Assembly: GCF_949628265.1 (NCBI RefSeq)
Contig: NC_088790.1
Coordinates: forward strand, 8,312,545-8,376,544
DNA length: 64,000 nucleotides
DNA from: Cloeon dipterum
Lineage: Eukaryota > Arthropoda > Insecta > Ephemeroptera > Baetidae
Direction of reading: 5' to 3'
Numbering within the stretch: the first letter of the stretch is position 1; every line of letters starts with the position of its first letter. A program made the translations under genes and the position numbers. Below, piece after piece: positions 62,837-64,000 of the stretch. The notes under the pieces were generated by a model that was not told the origin of the DNA, made no database searches, and was given only the letters and a program-made list of their open reading frames with translations.

Positions 62837-64000
62837 CTTGACGCCCAACTCAAAAGTCTCTTCTCGCGGCTGTCGGCTGGTCGGGAGCGGCTTAGACGGT
62901 GTATCGACCGCGGCCCGACATGTCCACGGACGCTGGTGCACCAACAAAACGCCTCCTAACACACGCGGCTAATGCAAACAGGACAGACGAGGCCAAGTCT
63001 ATTTTCTTCCATGCTCGTCGTCGTCCTTACCACCATTCGATTCTCGGCACGGGTCGCCACAGCGATGCTCAACTGTCTGTCAAGAACTTTGCTAGCGAAA
63101 AATACGCAACTCGCAAGTTGGCAGCATTCGAAAAGTTGTATGGCCAGACGCCCGAGAGTTCTCTGATAGTTGCGCAATTTAGAGGTCAGTTTGGTTTTCG
63201 GAGAAGCGGTTTTAACCAAACCAAACCAAACCAAACCACGGTTTGGTTATATAATTCCCTAAAAACAAGATGGCGCCGTGGTTTTGGTTTTAAAATCAAA
63301 GAGATGGTTTGGTTTGGTTGGTTTCGGTTTTACCTCTGTAAACCGCAAACCGCAAAATTTATGCCAATAATAAAGCAACAGCACAGTTGCACCTACAACC
63401 CGCCGGAAAATATATTCTACCACAAATAGACAAAAATCCGTTTTTGGATTTTTTTTTATTTTGAAATTCAATTAAAAAATATCGACTTTCAGGCTTTTTT
63501 TGCACCACTAATTCTCGAGTTCTAACAATCAGAATTTCAACAACTAACCCCCTTTAGACTCATCTCGACTTGCACTAACGAGCCAAAGTGTTTAGGGGGT
63601 GCTTAATACCCCATCCCATTTCAACGCGATTGCTACAATTTTATTATGCTTCCTCTGGGCTTATAAATACTTGAAGTTATCCGAAATTCATTCCAAATTA
63701 TCACGCTGTTGCACGTACCCTGTCCCTTCTTTTAACAGGAAAATATTTTCCAACTAAATAGTAATTCACCGAATGCATAAACCCTTTGTGTTCAAAGCCG
63801 TCAACAGATGGCACCACCGTACACTTTTGTAGTAAATTTAATTTTAAGGCCACTGCGATTTCTGACTGAATCCTGCCACTGTAAATTCATCATTTAATAA
63901 GTTTTCTTTTGACGTACTGAACACCAAAATCAGTCCTGCCATTCGCCTTTGAAACGTTGCAAAAGATTTTATATTTCAAAAAATTGTCTTCCACAATTCT
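62837..64000. other. Upstream region of the 939-aa gene
   Basis: Holds the likely 5' UTR and promoter of the minus-strand gene. Its frame is open upstream of the chosen ATG for about 125 nt, so an earlier start cannot be excluded. No gene is seen beyond that. The TTTGG-type repeats lie at 63190-63350. Confidence 0.45.
63215..63340. repeat. AACCA/TGGTT inverted pentamer repeats
   Basis: A run of AACCA-type units (about 63215-63238) is followed by GGTTTGGTT at 63240 and by TGGTT-type units at 63280-63330, so the strand can fold on itself. The unit is not the TTAGG repeat of most insect telomeres. Confidence 0.6.

Overview
This is a gene-dense stretch of animal (metazoan) nuclear DNA. Every gene is split by GT-AG introns, most of them only 50-65 nt long, and the intergenic DNA is AT-rich. 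The protein set (nuclear-basket Tpr, cohesin SA, ENY2, PDE6-delta, a GAP1-type RasGAP and an RNF168-like ligase), together with the very short introns, suggests an arthropod, probably an insect with a compact genome. The order cannot be told from the sequence. I rebuilt exons by reading splice junctions and checking that frame is kept. The assembled coding lengths of the full-length genes all come out as multiples of three.

Layout. 1-1431 (-): 5' part of an RNF168-like RING E3 ligase that runs off the left edge. 2014-12453 (+): first Tpr/Megator gene, 31 exons, about 2386 aa. 13119-18065 (-): cohesin subunit SA (stromalin/STAG), 16 exons. 18880-27389 (+): second, diverged Tpr/Megator gene, 19 exons, about 2133 aa. 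Its middle is a single 2991-nt exon that corresponds to twelve exons of the first copy. 28420-35551 (-): GAP1/RASA3-type Ras GTPase-activating protein, 18 exons, with a 1975-bp palindromic inverted-repeat element (29394-31368) in one intron. 35859-36455 (+): ENY2. 37306-38253 (+): decayed chimeric duplicate that joins the 5' flank and first exon of the PDE6D gene to the body of an unrecognised gene. 38966-39828 (+): PDE6D. 41233-44596 (+): the intact unrecognised gene, which encodes a highly charged protein and contains a tandem exon-plus-intron duplication. 44597-48682: no gene seen. 48683-62836 (-): unrecognised 10-exon gene, about 939 aa, with a 9.8-kb first intron. That intron holds a CpG-rich block, a palindromic CRE site and a long CT microsatellite. 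62837-64000: upstream DNA with short TTTGG/AACCA repeats.

Biology. Several genes act in the nucleus: two nuclear-basket proteins, a cohesin subunit, ENY2 (SAGA and TREX-2, which docks at the basket) and a chromatin ubiquitin ligase. The clustering may be chance. Three gene pairs are head to head with short shared upstream regions (RNF168/Tpr-1, SA/Tpr-2, RasGAP/ENY2). The most unusual items are the Tpr duplication with precise mass intron loss, the intronic palindromic element, the PDE6D-derived chimeric duplicate, and the tandemly multiplied exon of the unrecognised gene.
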